Assembly: GCA_020849035.1 (NCBI GenBank)
Contig: JADLHC010000015.1
Coordinates: 1 to 33,491 of the forward strand
Direction: 5' to 3'
Length of the DNA: 33,491 nucleotides
From: Planctomycetia bacterium
GTDB lineage: Bacteria > Planctomycetota > MHYJ01 > WSZJ01
In this document: positions 8,375-16,867 of the stretch, piece by piece
Layout of the letters: each line of letters begins with the position of its first letter
Numbering within the stretch: position 1 is the stretch's first letter
The notes under the pieces: generated by a model
Database searches by the model: none
The model's input: only the letters and a program-made list of their open reading frames with translations
What the model was told of the DNA's origin: nothing
Program-made: the position numbers and the translations under genes

Positions 8375-9325
8375 TTACCCCGCCCGCCGGAACAGGTCGA
8401 GGAAGCGATCCTCGTACTGCTTGAACACCCCGAGGCGGTCGAGTTCGCGCTTCAGCTCGAACGTCTTCGCATGGTCCTGCCGGGACTGGTCGAACAGAAC
8501 CTCGATGCGGGCCCGGTCCTCGTCGGGGAGACCCTGGGTCGGCTCGGCCCCGATGCCCTCGTCTTCGGCCTCCGTCCCCTCTTCGCTCTCCTCGGCCCGG
8601 CGTTCCATCGCCTTCTCGATCTTCGAAACGAGCCCGGCGAGCTGGCGATCGACGCTCTTCTCGTGCTTCACGAGCTCCTGCAGGTCGACATCGATGCCCG
8701 ACAGGGCCGAGAAGGTCTCGAGGACGGTCCGCGACGCCTTGGGATAGGGGATCTGGGCGGCCATGGCGGGAATTTCACCGAGCAGACCGATTCCGCGGAG
8801 CCCGCGCTCGGCGGCAGCGGCGAGGAAGACGCCGTTGAGGCCCGAGATGCGGCCCGTCTCGAGCAGGGAGACGTCGCACCGGCGGAGACGGGCGAGGCCT
8901 TCCTCGTCGGTGGCGACGCCGACAACGCGCGACAGGCTGGTCGGATGCATGTCGGTCGCCATGGAGGCGAACGTGTACACCTCCTTCACGCCGAGCCGGG
9001 CGGTCGCGTCGAGCAGCCGCGCGCAGAACGCGCCGGACCGCCCGGGCTGCGGCTGGGACTCGCCGATGAAGACGGCGACGTCGCCGGTGCCCTTCGGGTT
9101 CTTCCAGAGGAACAGGCGGCCCTGCGGCGCCTGGGCCTTCACGACAAGCCCGTCCTTGACGTCGACGTGATCCGGATCGAAGAGGTCCTCGGCCTGGAGG
9201 GGGGCGGTCTCGACCATCTCGAGGCGGGACATGAGGTACCAGCCGGCATTCATGGCGACCTGGCCCATTCCTGGCCAGACGGCGACGAGCGTTGCAGCCT
9301 CATTTTGGCGGGTCGTGTCTGCCAT
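8375..9325 (-). CDS. PAC2 family protein
   Basis: A 316-residue protein. The N-terminal 200 residues fit the PAC2 (proteasome assembly chaperone 2-like) family: VAVWPGMGQVAMNAGWYL at the start, then FIGESQPQ, YTFASMATDMHP, and GLNGVFLAAAAERGLRGIGLLGEIP. A charged helical C-terminal tail follows, with an acidic stretch of Glu and Asp. In bacteria the family's function is poorly known; in eukaryotes relatives help assemble proteasomes. ATG 9325 is chosen because GGAGGAA lies 5 nt upstream and the homologous part begins there. A 234-bp region with a candidate sigma-54 promoter and inverted repeats precedes it. Confidence 0.8.
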   Translation of the reverse strand: MADTTRQNEAATLVAVWPGMGQVAMNAGWYLMSRLEMVETAPLQAEDLFDPDHVDVKDGLVVKAQAPQGRLFLWKNPKGTGDVAVFIGESQPQPGRSGAFCARLLDATARLGVKEVYTFASMATDMHPTSLSRVVGVATDEEGLARLRRCDVSLLETGRISGLNGVFLAAAAERGLRGIGLLGEIPAMAAQIPYPKASRTVLETFSALSGIDVDLQELVKHEKSVDRQLAGLVSKIEKAMERRAEESEEGTEAEDEGIGAEPTQGLPDEDRARIEVLFDQSRQDHAKTFELKRELDRLGVFKQYEDRFLDLFRRAG

Positions 9326-9364
9326 GGCAGTTCCTCCTTCGAGCCGGTTGAAGGGCCGGTGTGC

Positions 9365-9385
9365 CGGCCGGGACCGTCCCGGCCG
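9365..9385 (-). repeat. Perfect 10-bp inverted repeat in the PAC2 leader
   Basis: CGGCCGGGAC and its exact reverse complement are separated by one base. A second small repeat, GGGGG-aaat-CCCCC, lies at 9396-9409. Both would fold in the roughly 150-nt leader of the PAC2 mRNA if it starts at the sigma-54 site. There is no U tract, so a simple terminator is not supported. Confidence 0.5.
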
Positions 9386-9486
9386 ACGCCCCGAAGGGGG
9401 AAATCCCCCCCGTCCTTCCGTCTCCGGACCGTGCCATCCGTCGGTCGGCGTGCGGCCTGGAGATCTCCTGCTCCGGCCGACAAGAA

Positions 9487-9502
9487 TGCACAATTCGTGC
9501 CA
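9487..9502 (-). promoter_or_regulatory. Candidate sigma-54 (-24/-12) promoter for PAC2 gene
   Basis: On the minus strand TGGCACG is followed by AATT and GTGCA. This matches the sigma-54 consensus TGGCACG-N4-TTGCA except for one base, with GG and GC at the required spacing. Transcription would start near 9476. An enhancer-binding activator would be needed; none is encoded in the window. Confidence 0.5.
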
Positions 9503-9559
9503 CGGTTACCGTGCGCGGAGGAATCCGCGGCACGCCGGGGGCGGCTCCGCACGCCGGAT

Positions 9560-11440
9560 TCAGCGACGCACGGCGTCGATCATCGCGCGGATGCGCCGAA
9601 GGAGAACATCCGCCTGGTAGGGCTTGTCCAGATAGTCCACCCCGGCCAGGTCCGCCCGCTCTGTGTTATAGCCGCTGGTGAGCAGGATCGGCAGGCGCGG
9701 AGCGATCTCCCGGATCAGCCGCGCGGCATCCACTCCCCCCAGGCACGGCATCACCACATCCATGAGCAGAAGCGAGATCCGGCTGCCGTGGCGGCGGAAC
9801 TCCTCCAGGGCCTCCTGGCCGTCCCGCGCTTCAAGGACCGCGTAGCCGGCGTCCGCGAGAAGGGCGACCGCCACACCGCGCACGAGAGGTTCGTCCTCCG
9901 CGACAAGGATCGTCTCGCCGCCTCGGGGAGCGCCGGCCTCCGCGTCCCGCGTGAGGCAGACCGAAGGTCTCATCACCGACGGCAGGCTGATCCGGAAGGT
10001 GCTTCCCTGCCCGGGCTGGCTCTCGACCTGGATGAAACCCCCGTGCTGCTTCACGACTCCGTAGACCGTCGCCAGCCCCAGGCCCGTCCCCGCTCCTTGC
10101 TGCTTCGTCGAGAAGAACGGCTCGAAGATCCGGGACTTCACGTCCGGCGGCATCCCGTGCCCGACATCGGAAACGACGAGGGTCACGTAACGGACGCTTC
10201 CCGCCTCCGCCGCCCCACTGGAACTCCCCGCTTCCACCATTGTGTTCTCGGTCCGGATGACCAGCCTCCCCCCGTCCGGCATCGCGTCCCGCGCATTCAC
10301 GCACAGGTTCATCACGACGCGCTCGAGCTGCCCCGGGTCGGCCTCCACGAAGTCGAGCCCCGCGCCCGGCTGGAACTCCATCTCCACGCTTTCGGGAAGC
10401 ACCCTCCGGACGAGCTTCAGGAACTCGCCCAGCAGGTCGTTCAGGTTCAAGGGGACGGCCTTGAGCGGCTGCCTCCTCCCGAAGGCGAGGAGCTGCCGCG
10501 TCAGGTCCGCCGACCTCTTCGCGGCCGCCTGCACCTGGTCGAGGAACTCCCGCCGCCTCTCCGCGTCTCCTTCGCGCTTTGCGAACTCCGCGTTCCCCTG
10601 GATCGCCAGGAGCATGTTGTTGAAGTCGTGCGCGATGCCGCCGGCGAGGCGGCCGATGGCTTCCATCTTCTGGGCCTGGACCAGCTCCTGCTGGAGGAGC
10701 TTGTACTCCGTCACGTCGCGGGCGATGGCGTGCACGACCTGGCGGCTGCTGTCCGTCGCGGCGCGCCAGGAGAGGATGCGCCACGTCCCGTCCTTCCGGC
10801 TGTAGCGGTTCTCGAAGTCGTAGAGTTCCGCTCCGCCCAGGAGCCGCGAGAAGGCCGCGCGCGTGGCTTCGCGGTCGTCCGGATGCACGAAGTCCAGGAA
10901 CGGCCGCGACGTGAGTTCCTCCGCGGAGCGGCCGAGGACGCGCTCGAAAGCGGGGTTGACCCGGCGGAACCGGCCGTCGGCCCCGGCAATGCAGAGGAGG
11001 TCGAGCGAGAGGTTGAAGAGCAGGTCGCGGTCGGCCGCGGCCTGGCGGCGCTCGGTGACGTTGCTGCTGATGACCGAGAAACCGACGAGGCGGTCCTGGC
11101 GGAGCACGGGGCTGACGCGCGACTCCCAGTAGCTGACCTCGCCGGTGGCGGCGACGTAGCTGGTTTCGTAGCGGTCGGGACGGCGGGAAGCGGCGACCCG
11201 CGCGAAGCACCGCTGCAGCTCGGGCCGGAACTCCTCGGGCACGAGGGACTCGACGATCGTGCCGATGACCCCCTCGGGCGTCAGGTCGGGGACGGTCCAG
11301 TTGACGTAACGGATCCGCCTTTCGGGATCCAGCAGCATGATGTTGTCGCTGGAGCTCTCCGCAACGGCGCGGACCTCCGAGTCGACCTGGAGCGCGCGGA
11401 GGCGTTCGCGTTCGTGTTCCACGGGGCCTTTCAGGTCCAT
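9560..11440 (-). CDS. Hybrid histidine kinase (PAS-PAS-HisKA-HATPase-REC)
   Basis: A 626-residue soluble sensor kinase without membrane segments. Two PAS domains cover about 20-130 and 138-250, the first with NIMLLDPERRIRYVNW and the second with FLDFVHPDDRE. The phospho-acceptor H-box is GGIAHDFNN (His271). The ATPase domain has its N-box at NLCVNARDAMP (about 378-388), DVGHGMP (425-431) and GTGLGLATVYG (451-461). The C-terminal receiver domain has acidic residues near 515, phospho-acceptor Asp561 in LLMDVVMP, and Lys606 in DKPY. Its cognate output protein is not in the window. ATG 11440 has AGGAG upstream and starts at the kinase family boundary. The unknown gene 11487-12182 lies 46 bp upstream on the same strand, so the two may be co-transcribed. 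Confidence 0.9.
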   Translation of the reverse strand: MDLKGPVEHERERLRALQVDSEVRAVAESSSDNIMLLDPERRIRYVNWTVPDLTPEGVIGTIVESLVPEEFRPELQRCFARVAASRRPDRYETSYVAATGEVSYWESRVSPVLRQDRLVGFSVISSNVTERRQAAADRDLLFNLSLDLLCIAGADGRFRRVNPAFERVLGRSAEELTSRPFLDFVHPDDREATRAAFSRLLGGAELYDFENRYSRKDGTWRILSWRAATDSSRQVVHAIARDVTEYKLLQQELVQAQKMEAIGRLAGGIAHDFNNMLLAIQGNAEFAKREGDAERRREFLDQVQAAAKRSADLTRQLLAFGRRQPLKAVPLNLNDLLGEFLKLVRRVLPESVEMEFQPGAGLDFVEADPGQLERVVMNLCVNARDAMPDGGRLVIRTENTMVEAGSSSGAAEAGSVRYVTLVVSDVGHGMPPDVKSRIFEPFFSTKQQGAGTGLGLATVYGVVKQHGGFIQVESQPGQGSTFRISLPSVMRPSVCLTRDAEAGAPRGGETILVAEDEPLVRGVAVALLADAGYAVLEARDGQEALEEFRRHGSRISLLLMDVVMPCLGGVDAARLIREIAPRLPILLTSGYNTERADLAGVDYLDKPYQADVLLRRIRAMIDAVRR

Positions 11441-11486
11441 CGTCGCTCCTTGCGGCTGGGCCTTCCTCAGGGCGGCGGCGCGGGCC

Positions 11487-12182
11487 CTACGGCGCCGCCG
11501 GGTCGATCCCCTCTTTGCGACAGGCCCGGGCCCGGGCGAGCGCCGCGGGGATGATGACGTTCGGGTTGCCGATGAACACGCGCGGGCCGAGGAACGTGGA
11601 CGGCGGAAGAGGCGGGGGCGGGGGGGCATTGGGGTCGAACGGGGCGAGTTCCCCGAAGTCCTCGAGCCGGCCGGCGCCGTAGAACTGGGAGCCGGCGACG
11701 ACGAAGCGCTCGAACTCGCGTCCGATGGGCCTCGTCGGGGCGGGGTTGCCGGCGGGGACGAGGTCGAGAAGTTCGTCGGAGGCCGCGACGACCTGCTCCC
11801 ACGCGCTGCGGGCCGCCTCGTCGTCCGCGTGCGGCCCGGGCCACCCGACCTGGAGGACAATCTCCAGCGGGCGCCGGACGAGCACCCACGTCAGCGCCAT
11901 CGTGCCCTCGCTGTGCCCGCCGTGCCCGAGCATGGCGAGGTTTCCCATGCCTCGATGCCGGACGCGGCGCGCCTGCTCGACGTGTTCGCGCAGGACGCGC
12001 TGACCCCAGGTCTCGAACGCGGCCGCGTCGGCGACCGGCGATTCCAGCGTGCCCCACCACCAGTTGCTGTACTTCCGGAACGCCCCCCCGAGGTCGGCGG
12101 GAATCGCCGGGAAGCGCATCTTTGCCTTGGTGACGGTGGCGCGCGCCGCCTTCAACGCCCCGCTCTCTCCTTCCGACGTCAT
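11487..12182 (-). CDS. Hypothetical protein upstream of the histidine kinase
   Basis: A 231-residue protein I do not recognise. It has no signal peptide or membrane segment. Visible features are a Trp-rich NWWWGTLE near residue 40, a Gly/His-rich GNLAMLGHGGHSEGTMAL near 80-97, and a proline run (about eight Pro) near 195 followed by GPRVFIGNPNVIIP. The Gly/His patch could bind a metal or nucleotide, but this is only a guess. ATG 12182 is supported by GGAGGA 4-5 nt upstream and a TAGAGT -10 box. It is divergent from pntAA and lies just upstream of the hybrid kinase gene, which suggests a shared operon. Confidence 0.6.
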   Translation of the reverse strand: MTSEGESGALKAARATVTKAKMRFPAIPADLGGAFRKYSNWWWGTLESPVADAAAFETWGQRVLREHVEQARRVRHRGMGNLAMLGHGGHSEGTMALTWVLVRRPLEIVLQVGWPGPHADDEAARSAWEQVVAASDELLDLVPAGNPAPTRPIGREFERFVVAGSQFYGAGRLEDFGELAPFDPNAPPPPPLPPSTFLGPRVFIGNPNVIIPAALARARACRKEGIDPAAP

Positions 12183-12211
12183 CGGGTCCTCCGGGCCTTG
12201 ATCCTGGGCAG

Positions 12212-12217
12212 ACTCTA
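12212..12217 (-). promoter_or_regulatory. -10 box TAGAGT for 12182 gene
   Basis: TAGAGT on the minus strand lies about 30 nt before ATG 12182, giving a short leader with the GGAGGA ribosome site. It sits in the 156-bp region shared with the divergent pntAA gene. Confidence 0.35.
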
Positions 12218-12338
12218 CCCGCCCGGCCCGGTCTCTGCCGAGTCCAGAAAGGGCTCGCTCCCCGTCCCGCGCGACCCGAGAATGAGACGCACACGAGCGC
12301 GACTTCCGCCACGGCCCGAGCCGCATACCGGAGCTTCC

Positions 12339-13484
12339 ATGATCCTCGCGGTCCCCAGGGAAACCAGGCCCGGCGAACGGCGGGTCGCAATCGTCCCTGA
12401 CAGCGTGCCGAAGCTCGCCGGGCTCGGATTCGAGGTGCGGGTCCAGGCGGGGGCCGGCGACCGTGCGGGCGCATCGGACGAACGGTACGCCGCGAAGGGG
12501 GCGGCCGTCGTGGGCGACGCGGGCGAGCTGGCGGCCGCTGCCGACGTCCTGGTCCGGGTCGGCCCGCCGGACGAGCCCGACGTCGACCGGCTCCGCGAAG
12601 GCGCTGCCCTCGTTGCGCTCCTCGCGCCTCACGCCCACCTCCCCCTGGTCCGCCGCCTCGCGGCCCGGCGGATCTCCGCCTTCGCCCTCGAACTCGTCCC
12701 CCGCATCACCCGAGCCCAGGACATGGACATCCTCTCCTCAATGTCCACCGTCTCCGGCTACCGCGCCGCCGTCCTCGCCGCAGCCCGGCTCCCCCGCTTC
12801 TTCCCCCTCCTCATGACCGCCGCCGGCACCATCCCCCCCGCTCGCGTCCTCGTCATCGGCGCAGGCGTCGCCGGCCTCCAGGCCATCGCCACCGCCCGCC
12901 GCCTCGGCGCCGTCGTCGAGGCGTACGACACCCGCCCCGCCGTCCGCGAACAGGTCGAGAGCCTCGGCGCGCGCTTCGTCGATCTCCCCCTCGAGGCCCG
13001 GCAGGCCCAGGACGCCGGCGGCTACGCCACGGCGCAGCCGGAGGATTTCTACCGGAAGCAGCGGGAACTGCTCGCCGCGCGCGTCGCGGACAGCGACGCC
13101 GTGATCACCACGGCGCTGGTGCCGGGGAAGCGCGCGCCGGTGCTGGTCAGCGCGGAGATGGTGAAGGGGATGCGCCCGGGATCGGTGATCGTTGACCTCG
13201 CCGCGGAGGCGGGCGGAAACTGCGAGCTCACGGAACCCGGTCGCGAGGTGGAGCGCGGGGGGATCCTCGTCAGCGGGCTGACCGATCACGCGTCCGCGCT
13301 GGCGGTCCACGCGAGCCAGATGTTCTCCCGGAACGTGACGGCGTTCGTCGCGCTGCTCGTCCGCGATCGCGCGCTGCGCATCGACACCGCCGACGAGATC
13401 GTCGCCGGCACCCTGCTGACGCACGCCGGAGAGGTCCGGCACGCTCCGACGCGCGCCCTCCTCGAGGCCCAACACCCTGCGTAG
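12339..13484 (+). CDS. pntAA: NAD(P) transhydrogenase subunit alpha, part 1 (NAD-binding)
   Basis: A 381-residue soluble subunit of the split type of proton-translocating transhydrogenase (dI domain). It transfers hydride between NADH and NADP in complex with the PntAB and PntB membrane parts. The start MILAVPRETRPGERRVAIVP is typical, followed by the alanine dehydrogenase/PNT N-terminal domain. A Rossmann NAD site VLVIGAGVAGLQAIATARRLGA lies near residues 168-190, and the mobile-loop region follows (VTGLVPGKRAPVLV-like, here TTALVPGKRAP). ATG 12339 has GGAG 5 nt upstream. Its usual partners pntAB and pntB start 1.7 kb downstream, after an inserted cytochrome gene on the same strand. Confidence 0.95.
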   Translation: MILAVPRETRPGERRVAIVPDSVPKLAGLGFEVRVQAGAGDRAGASDERYAAKGAAVVGDAGELAAAADVLVRVGPPDEPDVDRLREGAALVALLAPHAHLPLVRRLAARRISAFALELVPRITRAQDMDILSSMSTVSGYRAAVLAAARLPRFFPLLMTAAGTIPPARVLVIGAGVAGLQAIATARRLGAVVEAYDTRPAVREQVESLGARFVDLPLEARQAQDAGGYATAQPEDFYRKQRELLAARVADSDAVITTALVPGKRAPVLVSAEMVKGMRPGSVIVDLAAEAGGNCELTEPGREVERGGILVSGLTDHASALAVHASQMFSRNVTAFVALLVRDRALRIDTADEIVAGTLLTHAGEVRHAPTRALLEAQHPA

Positions 13485-13554
13485 CCCGAGAATCCGGTGG
13501 GCGGCCCGCACGCCCGCGGTCAGAATCGCCGCACCCACTCCACGGAGGTCCGCC

Positions 13555-15096
13555 ATGCGCACCCCACGCGCCGCCGTGCTCCCGCTTCTCCTGCTCCTGA
13601 CGGCCTGCGAGGAAACGCCGGAGACGGTCGCGCCCTGCCGGGAGGCGCCCGTCGCCTCCACGCCGTGTGACGGCGAGAAGGAGGAGGGGGAATTGCCGGT
13701 CAGCAGGCAGACGAGGAAGTGCCTGGAGTGTCACGAAACGATCTCGCCCGGGATCGTCGCGGACTGGCGCGCGAGCCTGCACTCGATGACGACGCCGCAA
13801 CAGGCCCTGGACAAGCCGGAGGCGGGGCGACGGATGTCGGCGAAGTCGGTCCCGGAGAAGCTGCAGAACGTCGTGGTGGGATGCTACGAGTGCCACTCGC
13901 AGAACCCGGATGCGCACAAGGACAACTTCAAACACCTCGGCTTCAGCATCAACGTCGTCGTCACGCCGGCGGACTGCCGGACGTGCCACCCGGTCGAGGC
14001 GGACGAGTACGCGGGCAGCAAGAAGGCCCACGCCGTGGAGAACCTCGACAGGAACCCGGTCTTCACGTCGCTGGTGGAGTGCACGATCGGGCTCGAGGTC
14101 GAGAAGGACGGCGTGAGGGAGCGGAAGCCGCCCTCGGAGGCAACGAAGGCGGCGACGTGCTACGGGTGCCACGGGACGACGGTGAAAGTCCGCGGAATGA
14201 AGACGGTGCAGACAGCGCTCGACGAGATCGAGGTCCCTGACCTCGAGGGCTGGCCCAACCAGGGCGTCGGCCGCGTGAACCCCGACGGCAGCCTCGGCGC
14301 GTGCACGTCCTGCCACCCACGCCACGGCTTCTCGATCGAGGTCGCGCGCAAACCCCACACGTGCGCGCAGTGCCACCTCGAGCCCGACACGCCCGCCTGG
14401 GAGGTCTACCAGGAGAGCAAGCACGGGAACCTCTACCTCTCCGAGGGCGACCGCTGGAACTGGACCGCGGTCCCGTGGAAAGCCGGCGCCGACTTCCGCG
14501 CCCCGACCTGCGCCACATGCCACGCCTCCCACATCGCCGACCCGAACGGCGAGACAATCATCCCCCGTACGCACGACTACGGCTCCCGCCTCTGGGTCCG
14601 CCTCTTCGGGCTCCCCTTCTCACACCCCCAGCCCAGATCCGGCGCCACCTGGTCAATCCGCAATGCCGATGGCCAGCCGCTTCCCACCACGCTCGCGGGC
14701 GAGCCGGCCGCCGGTTTCCTCATCGACCGCGACGAACAGGCGCGGCGCCGCGGCGCCATGTCGAAGCTCTGCCTCGCCTGCCACTCCACGAGCTGGACGA
14801 ACGGCCACTTCGACCGTCTCGACAAGGTCATCGCCGACGCGGACGGGATGACCCTCGCCGCCACGAATCTCCTCCAGCGCGCATGGAAGGAAGGGCTCGC
14901 GGACCCCGCGGTGATGTTCGACGAGCCGCTGGAGAAGCGCTGGGTGAAGCAGTGGCTGTTCTACGCGACATCGGTGAAGTACGCGGCGGCAATGGGGGGA
15001 AGCGACTTCGCGACGTTCAAGAACGGCTGGTGGGAGCTGTCGGAGAATCTGGGCGAGATGAGGGAGTGGGTGGAAAGGTCGGCGAAGAAGAAGTGA
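13555..15096 (+). CDS. Octaheme c-type cytochrome lipoprotein, HAO-like
   Basis: A 513-residue protein with a lipoprotein signal (LLLLLTAC, lipid Cys18) and exactly eight CxxCH heme motifs, at residues 56, 110, 141, 202, 250, 270, 319 and 406. Spacing and motifs follow the hydroxylamine oxidoreductase/octaheme family, for example CAQCHLEPDTPAWEVYQESKHG and the later THD-R-W region. In HAO the region after the last heme carries a Tyr that cross-links to heme P460. Here that stretch reads STSWTNGHFDRLDK with no Tyr, which favours a reductive role (nitrite, hydroxylamine or similar) as in the epsilon-HAO branch; this is inference. It would be membrane-anchored outside the cytoplasm. It sits between pntAA and pntAB; ATG 13555 has GGAGG upstream. 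Confidence 0.85.
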   Translation: MRTPRAAVLPLLLLLTACEETPETVAPCREAPVASTPCDGEKEEGELPVSRQTRKCLECHETISPGIVADWRASLHSMTTPQQALDKPEAGRRMSAKSVPEKLQNVVVGCYECHSQNPDAHKDNFKHLGFSINVVVTPADCRTCHPVEADEYAGSKKAHAVENLDRNPVFTSLVECTIGLEVEKDGVRERKPPSEATKAATCYGCHGTTVKVRGMKTVQTALDEIEVPDLEGWPNQGVGRVNPDGSLGACTSCHPRHGFSIEVARKPHTCAQCHLEPDTPAWEVYQESKHGNLYLSEGDRWNWTAVPWKAGADFRAPTCATCHASHIADPNGETIIPRTHDYGSRLWVRLFGLPFSHPQPRSGATWSIRNADGQPLPTTLAGEPAAGFLIDRDEQARRRGAMSKLCLACHSTSWTNGHFDRLDKVIADADGMTLAATNLLQRAWKEGLADPAVMFDEPLEKRWVKQWLFYATSVKYAAAMGGSDFATFKNGWWELSENLGEMREWVERSAKKK

Positions 15097-15174
15097 AAAG
15101 CCGCAGGGCAGGGCGGGGCCGAGCCGCGGCGGCGCGGCACGGGAATTGACCCGGGCACGACGGAGGAGGCGTAC

Positions 15175-15462
15175 ATGACGATCGACGGCTGGATCCAGCT
15201 CTTCCTGGTCTTCACGCTCGCGGTCTTCCTCGGCTTCGAGCTGATCTCGAAGGTGCCCCCGACGCTTCATACGCCCCTGATGTCCGGGTCGAACGCGATC
15301 AGCGGGATCACGATCCTCGGGGCGCTGCTGATCGCCGGAGAGAGCGGCCGGTCGCTCTTCACGTGGCTCGGGGCGGCGGCGATCGCGCTGGCGGCGGCCA
15401 ACGTAGCCGGGGGGTTCCTAGTCACGGACCGGATGCTGCGGATGTTCCGGAGGCGGAAGTGA
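15175..15462 (+). CDS. pntAB: NAD(P) transhydrogenase subunit alpha, part 2 (membrane)
   Basis: A 95-residue membrane subunit with three hydrophobic helices: LFLVFTLAVFLGFELI, the segment around ISGITILGALLIAG, and WLGAAAIALAAANVAGGFLV. The TLHTPLMSGSNAISGI motif is the family signature for this half of the dII proton channel. GGAGGAGG lies just upstream of ATG 15175. The stop TGA overlaps the GTG start of pntB (GTGA), so the two are translationally coupled. A 78-bp gap separates it from the cytochrome gene. Confidence 0.95.
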   Translation: MTIDGWIQLFLVFTLAVFLGFELISKVPPTLHTPLMSGSNAISGITILGALLIAGESGRSLFTWLGAAAIALAAANVAGGFLVTDRMLRMFRRRK

Positions 15463-16841
15463 CCCAGGCGGCGATCAACGTCGCCTACCTGGCCGCCTCG
15501 GCGTGCTTCATCGTCGGGCTGAAGCTGCTCTCGTCGGTCCGCACGGCTCGCGCGGGGAACCTCGTCGGCGCCGTGGGGATGCTGGTGGCGGTGGCGGCGA
15601 CACTGCTCGATCGGCGCGTGGTGGACTGGCCGCCGGTGGTGGCAGGGCTCGTGGCGGGTTCGCTGGCGGGGACGTTGCTCGCGGTCCGGACGCCCATGAC
15701 GGGGATGCCCCAGATGGTGGGGCTGCTGAACGGATTCGGGGGCGCCGCGTCGGCACTGGTCGCGAGCGCCGAACTGCTGCGGGCGGTGGAGGGGAGGGCG
15801 CTGCCGGGCGCCCCGGTCGCCGTCGCGATCGCCGCGAGCCTGCTGGTCGGCTGGATCACGCTCACGGGGAGCCTCGTCGCCTTCGCGAAACTGCAGGAGT
15901 TCCTCCCGGGGCGGCCGCTCCCGCTGCCCTTCCAGAAAACGGTCAACGCGCTGCTCGCGCTGGCGGGGCTGGGCCTGGCGGCGTGGCTCGCCGCGCGGCC
16001 GGACGCTTCGGCGGCGTTCTGGGGGCTGTCGGCCGTCGCGCTCGTGCTGGGCGTGACGCTCGTCAACCCGATCGGCGGGGCGGACATGCCGGTGGTCATC
16101 TCGCTTCTCAATTCCTACTCCGGCCTCGCCGCCTGCGCGACGGGGTTCGCGCTCGGCAACTCCGCTCTCATCGTGACCGGCGCGCTCGTCGGCGCCTCGG
16201 GGTTCATCCTCACGCGCGTCATGTGCCGCGCCATGAACCGCTCGCTCGCCAACGTGATGTTCGCCGCGGTCGGGACAGGCGGCGGGACCGCGGCCGCGGC
16301 CGCCGCAGGCCGCCAGGCGCGCGCCTTCGGCGCCGAAGACGTCGCCCTCGCCTTCGACGCCGCCCGCCGCGTCGTCGTCGTCCCCGGGTACGGCATGGCC
16401 GTCGCCCAGGCCCAGCACGTCGTCAAGGAGCTCGCCGACCTCCTCGCAAAGAAAAACATCGATGTCCGCTACGCCGTCCACCCCGTCGCCGGCCGCATGC
16501 CCGGCCACATGAACGTCCTCCTCGCCGAGGCCGGCGTCCCCTACGACCAGCTCCTCGAACTCGACGACGCCAACGCCCTCCTCCCCGAAACCGACGTCGC
16601 CCTCGTCGTCGGCGCCAACGACATCACCAACCCCGCCGCACGCACCGACCGCTCCTCCCCCATCTACGGCATGCCCATCCTCGACGTCGACCGCGCCCGA
16701 TGCGTCGTCTTCTGCAAGAGGTCGCTGGGAAGCGGCTTCGCCGGGGTGGACAACCCGCTCTTCTTCAACCCCGCGACGATGATGTTCCTCGGGGACGCGA
16801 AGGAGTCGCTGAAGTCGCTCGTGGCGGAGCTGAAGAAGTAG
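15459..16841 (+). CDS. pntB: NAD(P) transhydrogenase subunit beta
   Basis: A 460-residue subunit that holds most of the proton-translocating membrane domain and the NADP-binding dIII domain. The first 270 residues contain a series of membrane helices. The dIII domain follows, with VVVVPGYGMAVAQAQHVV, GRMPGHMNVLLAEA, and VALVVGANDITNPAA, all typical NADP-site sequences. GTG 15459 is chosen because it overlaps the pntAB stop and gives the family's normal N-terminus. An in-frame ATG is not available there. The end is followed directly by the leaderless promoter of the next gene. Confidence 0.95.
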   Translation: MTQAAINVAYLAASACFIVGLKLLSSVRTARAGNLVGAVGMLVAVAATLLDRRVVDWPPVVAGLVAGSLAGTLLAVRTPMTGMPQMVGLLNGFGGAASALVASAELLRAVEGRALPGAPVAVAIAASLLVGWITLTGSLVAFAKLQEFLPGRPLPLPFQKTVNALLALAGLGLAAWLAARPDASAAFWGLSAVALVLGVTLVNPIGGADMPVVISLLNSYSGLAACATGFALGNSALIVTGALVGASGFILTRVMCRAMNRSLANVMFAAVGTGGGTAAAAAAGRQARAFGAEDVALAFDAARRVVVVPGYGMAVAQAQHVVKELADLLAKKNIDVRYAVHPVAGRMPGHMNVLLAEAGVPYDQLLELDDANALLPETDVALVVGANDITNPAARTDRSSPIYGMPILDVDRARCVVFCKRSLGSGFAGVDNPLFFNPATMMFLGDAKESLKSLVAELKK

Positions 16842-16855
16842 CGGCCGCGGGCCGG

Positions 16856-16861
16856 TAGAAT
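16856..16861 (+). promoter_or_regulatory. -10 box TAGAAT, leaderless promoter
   Basis: TAGAAT ends 6 nt before GTG 16868, in the 26-bp gap after pntB. No ribosome site is present. The flanking bases (CCGGTAGAATCC) repeat almost exactly at 17845, before folC. Confidence 0.55.
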
Positions 16862-16867
16862 CCCCGC

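Noticed and set aside
12640..12830. C-rich runs in pntAA as a possible repeat
   Set aside because: They are only third-position C in ordinary codons of the intact gene.
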